Shown here piece by piece: positions 59,042-64,000 of a DNA stretch of 64,000 nt (position 1 is its first letter; each line of letters opens with the position of its first letter). Origin of the DNA: Exophiala sp. HKRS030 (lineage: Eukaryota > Ascomycota > Eurotiomycetes > Chaetothyriales > Herpotrichiellaceae); contig JAHWDD010000008.1 of assembly GCA_023897205.1 (NCBI GenBank), positions 2,356,001 to 2,420,000 on the forward strand. Direction: 5' to 3'. The notes under the pieces were generated by a model. The model searched no databases. It was not told the DNA's origin and saw only the letters and a list, made by a program, of their open reading frames with translations. Made by a program: the position numbers and the translations under genes.

Positions 59042-60185
59042 AGATAAAGTGGTATCACGTATCACACACTGTAAGACGGCAAGGGTGGATGGAAACGCCA
59101 CTGGGCATTGGTCGGCCATTTCGACTCGAGGCGTGTCCTTGGGCCAAGTAGTGCCCAGAGTGTCTTGCCCAGAGTGTCTAATTGCCCTTGCACTCGCCCA
59201 TAGTTAACCAACTAGTTAGTGCCCTGGGTGCCTGGTTAGGTGCCTGGCACCTACCCGGCTGTCCCAAGTACAGTTCTCCGTATGTTTTCAAGGTGGCGTG
59301 GCATGCTCTGTTCATGGTATTGGCGAGCTTCAAGCCTTTTCTTAAGCTAGTCGATCCCCAACTATCCCCTAATCAGACATTCAGACTGTCCCTGATTGCC
59401 TAGTTGGTACCTAGCACCTAGCCTAGCTTGCAGCCTGAACCTCAATCTGCCTCACTTGAGTTTAGGCTAGACTGAGGTTGACTGAGATCCAAACCTCGGC
59501 AGCGTTTCGAGCTCAACCTCACTCGCTCAAAATGTGATCTCAAACATGAAATGCATTATCAACATCGGCATGGCTCCGAATCCCCGAATCCATCAATCCC
59601 CAATCCCCGGCATGACCCATGATGGCATGGTATCTTGTCGTGCAGGTGGTCTGAGTTTGTCACCCGAGCCAAGATCGACTTTCGACAAGCTGTCTCATTT
59701 CTCATTTCTCATTTCACCACTTGCAACCTGATGTGGTTTTGGCCATTGCATCTGTACTCCCACGACTCCGTGGTACTGATTACTCCCATTGGCATAGTTC
59801 AAAGTCCCTCCCTTGTCATTGTCCAAACAAGGTTTCATCACAATCGAAACACTCCACCACGTTTCTTGTTGTTTTTTTGGGAGATACGACAACCGTTGCA
59901 GTTACAACACTGTTTCACACCCACTTCTGACATCCAACCATCGCGTCAGATCGCGACTTGAAAGCCTCGTCAGCCTTCCACCCACACCGTCCAATCTCGA
60001 ATCTCTTCCGACTTCTGCTCGACTACCCTGTTTGGACGACGTAGACAAGTGTCGCATCTTTGATCAACTGTGCAGCGCTGACGAAATCATGCCTGTGGAC
60101 TTTCTATCTGCTTTCAGCCACTTGGAAGTTTCTATCCGGTATGGAATCTTTGACTCGTCTTCTTACATGGTCAACAATCATTTCC

Positions 60186-61031
60186 TCATAGCATACCTTT
60201 ATCTACTTGCTCCTTGCGTTCCTCCCACACCGTCTTACCCGAACAACTACATACTGTCTTGTCATTGTCCCATACCCCGGCACTGCGAGCCACCACTCCT
60301 ACCAAGGTGTCGGGATCCTCAGTCTGAAACACACCTTCTTGTTGTTTCGACACGACCATGCTGCGACCGACAATTTCCCAAATCGACACAGATCGGTCCA
60401 AAAAGGTACTGCCACGCCCATCCTTGCCCACTTGGACAGTCCCAAACACTCCACGAGGCTGATCGATCCCGGCCAGTGACTTGACCGCTTCCCAGATTCC
60501 GCCCGTTGAACTCGCCCGCGGGAAATATCTCCCGTCTCCCGCACTGTAGCATGGTACGTTCCCGGTGACACTCCACGCAATGTCAGATCCACCAGCGTGT
60601 GCTTATCGCCAACTTGGACCATCCTCGCGAGACCCCGAACCGGGTCTGATACAGATTTTGCGTGAGTCTCTAATATGCATACCCCAGCCGAGTTGGACTT
60701 CCCACTGCCGCGTAAGATTGCATCTCGTCCTGTAGATTCAATGGCTGAGACGATAGATGAAGGCGCCGCCGTGCCTTCAATGTAAAAGAGTTGATCTTGG
60801 AGATTGGCCTCGATTTTATGAACTCCTACGCAGCAATGTCAGGGTTCATCCTCGCGTGATCGAGGGAAACGTCTTGCCTTCTAGTTTTTCCAAGGCTTTT
60901 GACACATCAGTCACACATGATTCACAATGAAGAGGCACCGCGAATGTCGTCTGTGTGGTAACGTGTCAGTACGCAATGACATAGGCCTTCAAGTGACTTG
61001 CCTGAAACGGCTGTACTCCCAAACTCCCCAT
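60186..61031 (-). CDS. CCS1: Copper chaperone for superoxide dismutase Ccs1, one frame break
   Basis: Ccs1 loads copper and forms the disulphide in Sod1, in cytosol and mitochondrial intermembrane space. Exons are 61002-61031, 60878-60950 and 60186-60825. Both introns use GC donors (CAG|GCAAGT, 51 nt; GAAG|GCAAGA, 52 nt) with normal AG acceptors. Domain 1 holds TTFAVPLHCESCVTDVSKAL, the CxxC copper site with Leu where yeast has Met. Across the second junction come VHKIEANLQDQLFYIEG and RDAILRGSGKSNSAG. Domain 2 is Sod1-like (LVDLTLRGVSPGTYHATV; GIWEAVKSLAG; WEIVGRSMVVSK; VGVVARSAGVW). Domain 3 ends CSCSGKTVWEERK with the CxC site. The frame slips once, after GDISRG (GGG, 60515-60517). One extra G restores RGASSTGG and a total of 248 codons including the stop (yeast 249 aa). 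Confidence 0.88.
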
Positions 61032-61493
61032 GGTTGAATGATGTCGTCTGTTAGATCGAAGAAGGAATGCAAACTCGTCAATATACAGACCGTGTCAGAC
61101 TAATGCGAGATGAGATGAAATGAAATGAGACGAGCTGCAAGAAATTGATATCACCACACGATCATAATGCTTGGTAATTATAAATAACGAAACATCAAAA
61201 GCACATCATTTTAAGTCCGTAGTTCCGAGGCGCCGCACACTGGGTTGGTGGGGGAGCGCAAGGCCCGAGGGGCTCAAAAACACGCTCAAAGCATCTCACC
61301 CCCTTCGGGTTAGCGGGCAAATTGTTGCTGATTCGAACTTAACGATATTCTGGCTCCATACACAACCATAGCCATTATTCAACCTTTGGACGTTTTCACT
61401 ACGAGCATACCGCCTCGGCCACAGAACTCCAGCATAGCGAAGCCCATGTGATTTTCCCAAATCAGGGAATTTCAACAAAGGGAGGACGACGAA
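61032..61493. other. Divergent promoter region, CCS1 / CDK11-like
   Basis: 462 bases between head-to-head starts. No further gene or repeat was seen. Confidence 0.7.
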
Positions 61494-62983
61494 ATGTCCA
61501 AAGCCGCCTCCAAATGGGCTGTCGACGAAGAGGCATCGGCTGAGGCTGCCGCTCAACGCAAGAAAGAGAAAGAAGAAAAGAAGAGATTGAAAGAGGAGAA
61601 GCTGCGCAAAGCTGCAGCCGCAGCTGTTTCAACAGACGTTGCAGCCTCAGACGAAAGACCGACCAAGCGCCAGCGCCTGTCACCAGAGCAAGAACCACAA
61701 CAAGAACAAGAACAAACGCATGTGCCGGGAAGAGATGAAGGTGCAAACCTCGTTCAATTCCCCTCGCGCCCTTTTGGACCTTGTGGCAATGTCGACCAGT
61801 TCGAACAGCTCAACAACATCGAAGAAGGCTCTTACGGGATGGTATCAAGAGCACGCAGGAAAGGCACAGGAACAATTGTCGCACTGAAGCATCTCAAGAT
61901 GGAGCACACCGCCGACGGCTTTCCAGTCACGGGACTACGAGAAATCCAAACATTGAAAGCCAGCCATCATCCCAACATGGTAACTCTGTTAGAAGTGGTC
62001 ATGGGAGCCAGTTTGAAAGAGTAAGTCTGCCCAACACACCCCTTACCACACCCTGAAAAGCGCCGATACCAGACGTTGTTAACCATTTTCTTTGGGACCC
62101 GTTTCACAGTGTTTATCTGGTCATGGAATTTCTAGAACATGATCTCAAAACTCTACTCGAAGACATGGCCGAGCCCTTTCTGCCTTCAGAAACCAAGACT
62201 CTCATGCTTCAAATCGTATCTGGCACAAACTATCTCCACGACAACTGGATCATGCACCGTGATCTGAAAACGTCGAATCTCCTACTCAACAACCGAGGAG
62301 AGATCAAACTTGCAGACTTCGGCATGGCCAGATATACAGGCAACCCACCACCGAAGCTGACCCAGTTGGTGGTTACCCTGTGGTACCGGGCGCCTGAACT
62401 CCTATTGGGAGCCGAAGAGTACGACTTCGAGATCGACGTGTGGAGTCTGGGATGCATCTTCGCCGAACTGCTGACCAAAGAGCCTGTGTTCCAAGGCAAG
62501 AACGAAGTCGACCAGCTGTCCAAGATCTTTGCCCTGGTCGGCACCCCCAACAACGACATCTGGCCTGGCTTCCGATCCCTCCCCAACGCCAAGGCGCTGC
62601 ATCCCGTCCTCTCCAAGTCGACAGCCCAATATTCGCTGACGGCGTCCAAATTCCCCTACCTGACCAACTCGGGCCTGCGGCTCCTCTCGTCCCTGTTATC
62701 GCTGAACCCGCGCGACCGACCCACCACCGCACGCGTGCTGCAACACCCTTACTTCAAGGAAGACCCGCGGCCAAAGGCCAAAGAATTATTCCCGACCTTC
62801 CCCAGCAAGGCGGGCCAGGAAAAGCGGCGCCGGAGAATCACCCCCAGGCTCCTGCACGCGGCGATGCCCCTAGGCTCGACGAGCGCGAGTTCGCCGGTCT
62901 TTTCGCCGGTCGCGCCGACGAGCAGCAAGGAGCGGGCTTTGCTCTTCGACTCGGTTGATCGTTCCCGTACCCTTGGGACTTGA
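61494..62983 (+). CDS. Cyclin-dependent kinase, CDK11/Ppk23 type
   Basis: This is a predicted CMGC Ser/Thr kinase related to human CDK11 (PITSLRE) and S. pombe Ppk23 (Cdk11), linked to transcription and Mediator or splicing. Exons are 61494-62020 and 62110-62983 (89-nt intron), 466 aa. A basic, Lys/Glu/Ala-rich N-terminus (about 1-80) contains RPTKRQRLS, a possible nuclear signal. The kinase domain follows: NNIEEGSYGMV (G-loop), VALKHLK (K132), and FPVTGLREI in the place of PITSLREI. The splice gives LKDVYLVMEFLEHDLKTLLED. HRDLKTSNLLL (catalytic), LADFGMAR, LTQLVVTLWYRAPELLLG (activation loop) and WSLGCIFAELL follow, ending FKEDPRPKAKELFPTFPSK. The C-terminal 65 residues are Ser/Pro/Arg-rich. 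The PVTGLRE substitution is conservative. Confidence 0.93.
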
Positions 62984-63494
62984 ATGAGGAAGATCCTTCG
63001 CTCACCCTGTTGGGGTGTAACTCTTTGGTGAATCGAACCCGCACATCGACCGGGGAGTCAGGCTACGGCCTGAGGGACTTTCAGTCTGCTTCATTTGATA
63101 TGGCTGTTGCGGCGGTTCTGGCAGAAGGAGAAGGTCGAGAAGTATAGACGGCCTGAGAACACATAGACCACAATACACGACGATTTGACGTTCATGTTTT
63201 AATACTTCACTATCTTATCTTCTTCCAAGGATGGGGCTTCTCCCTCTTTCTCTATCTATTCGGCTCATCATGATGATGCTGCTCTACTAAACTCGTAACA
63301 TTTTCTTGACCGTAGCTGACTAGTGGATCAACTACTAAACGACATCGATCGTCACCAGCATCTGATCATTGCAGTAAAGCCCCAGTTATGACCAGTGTAT
63401 CCTATTTTCCCTCGATACCCAGTTCCATTGTCGAGATCTCATTATCCTCATCGGGGACATGAATTCATTCTCGCCAAATACCTCGTACATCCGG
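62984..63494. other. Convergent 3' flanks, CDK11-like / LeuRS
   Basis: About 510 bases between two stop codons. They contain a short perfect hairpin (63058-63073). The sequence GAATCGAACCC near 63031 resembles a reversed tRNA B box but has no tRNA fold around it. Confidence 0.7.
63058..63073. other. Perfect hairpin with UACG loop
   Basis: TCAGGC-TACG-GCCTGA is a 6-bp perfect stem closed by C-G around TACG, a UNCG-class stable tetraloop if transcribed. It lies 75 bp after the kinase stop codon, in its probable 3' UTR. No U-tract follows. Confidence 0.5.
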
Positions 63495-64000
63495 TCATGC
63501 ATCGATATTCTCGAACAAAAAGCTTGGGCTTCCAGGGACTGCGTGCTCGGCAACTTGCGGCAGGCCTTGCCTGTTGTCGTCTCTCACGAGGGTCACCACC
63601 ACATCTTTACAGCCCGTGGTCTTCTGGAGTCCGCTCGTCATCTCCTTGAGAACAGCCTCCTCGTCGAACAAGAGTTTTCGCTCAAAGACGCTGTCGGGAC
63701 TTTCACCGTTGGTCACGATTCGCTTTTTCAATCCCTGCACGAACGGCATTGCCTTCTTCAGCTCAGGACCTTTACCCATCTTGGCGACTTGCCCGTTGAG
63801 AACCTTGTCGTCATCGAGAGAGGATTTTGCCAACAGGTCACGGACGAGGTCGACATATTTGTCCTGCCAGGCCGGAAAGTTGCGTGCCGCGAAGATGGTG
63901 ATGCGTTTGGGTTTGCGAGGATCAAATCCTGCGGCTTTGCCTTTGGCCACTTTCTTGGCGGCTTGCGCTTCGGAGCTGGTGATGTTGGATGATGTGACTT
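63495..64000 (-). CDS. CDC60: Cytosolic leucyl-tRNA synthetase, C-terminal part (5' end beyond window)
   Basis: LeuRS attaches leucine to tRNA-Leu. Only the last 167 residues lie in the window, in an open frame running off the right edge; the methionine-started version (MAKGKAAGF) is internal. FDPRKPKRITIFAARNFPAWQD, followed by KYVDLVRDLL and KMGKGPELKKAMPFVQGLKKR, is the conserved C-terminal segment of eukaryal/archaeal-type LeuRS. The end reads FERKLLFDEEAVLKEMTSGL and PGSPSFLFENIDA. The catalytic and editing domains are outside, so only identity, not completeness, can be judged. It is convergent with the CDK11-like gene. Confidence 0.9.
   Translation of the reverse strand, partial: VTSSNITSSEAQAAKKVAKGKAAGFDPRKPKRITIFAARNFPAWQDKYVDLVRDLLAKSSLDDDKVLNGQVAKMGKGPELKKAMPFVQGLKKRIVTNGESPDSVFERKLLFDEEAVLKEMTSGLQKTTGCKDVVVTLVRDDNRQGLPQVAEHAVPGSPSFLFENIDA

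Larger units (their letters stand above)
57776..60185. other. 2.4-kb noxR upstream region with repeats
   Basis: This lies between the noxR start and the CCS1 stop, both on the minus strand. It contains a CA-rich tract, a hexamer array and one TACTCCGTA (58930). Frames at 58284-58805 and 59813-60484 are shadows; the latter is antisense to CCS1. Confidence 0.65.

Noticed and set aside
63028..63046. Reversed tRNA B box GAATCGAACCC
   Set aside because: The T-stem pairing fails and no cloverleaf can be drawn on the minus strand.

Overview
The window is a stretch of a filamentous ascomycete genome (Pezizomycotina). The genes carry short introns (mostly 48-110 nt) with GT-AG or GC-AG borders. The gene set is typical of moulds: NoxR, the NADPH oxidase activator; a vezatin/Inp2-type peroxisome protein; ArfB/Arf6; Med27; and a DUF7137-like membrane protein. 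Spacers are long and rich in simple repeats. A frequent intergenic 9-mer, TACTCCGTA, makes me lean towards Eurotiomycetes or relatives, but the class is only a guess. There is no biosynthetic cluster, prophage, CRISPR array or rRNA, and I could not support any tRNA.

Layout. 0-14 kb: NHP2 (partial, -), Sac7-type RhoGAP (-), HAD-IIA phosphatase (-), ROG1-type lipase (-), REX3 exonuclease (+). 15-31 kb: ARF6 (+), an NAD-dependent epimerase-like protein (+), an orphan (-), an Inp2/vezatin-like gene (+, two frame breaks), a second orphan (+) and PCNA (+). 31-36 kb, compact: pyridoxal kinase BUD16 (+), dUTPase (-) and an APH-fold kinase (+). 36-41 kb: a spacer with no recognisable gene. 41-52 kb: a C2H2 factor (-, one frame break), a 214-bp TA-flanked MITE, MED27 (+), a secreted/membrane DUF7137-like protein (+) and a 72-aa Myb/SANT-like ORF (+). 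56-64 kb: noxR (-), CCS1 copper chaperone (-, one frame break and two GC-AG introns), CDK11/Ppk23-like kinase (+) and the C-terminus of cytosolic leucyl-tRNA synthetase (-, partial).

The genes are mostly unrelated housekeeping functions: rRNA modification, RNA trimming, replication, vitamin B6, nucleotide pool, Rho/Arf/Nox signalling and the transcription mediator. The one functional link visible in the DNA is PCNA and dUTPase, 3-4 kb apart. Both have MCB-like (ACGCGT/CGCGAAA) sites upstream, and both are classical G1/S genes.

The most useful observations are structural. The PCNA start codon appears to be split by an intron (A^TG). There are 11-nt and 16-nt microexons. CCS1 is easy to miss because it combines two GC-donor introns with a frame break. 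Four single-base deficits all lie in homopolymers and all shift the frame the same way, which points to a systematic sequence error rather than to pseudogenes. I found no new biological system and say so plainly. All gene models were built by eye; exon sums were checked to be divisible by three.
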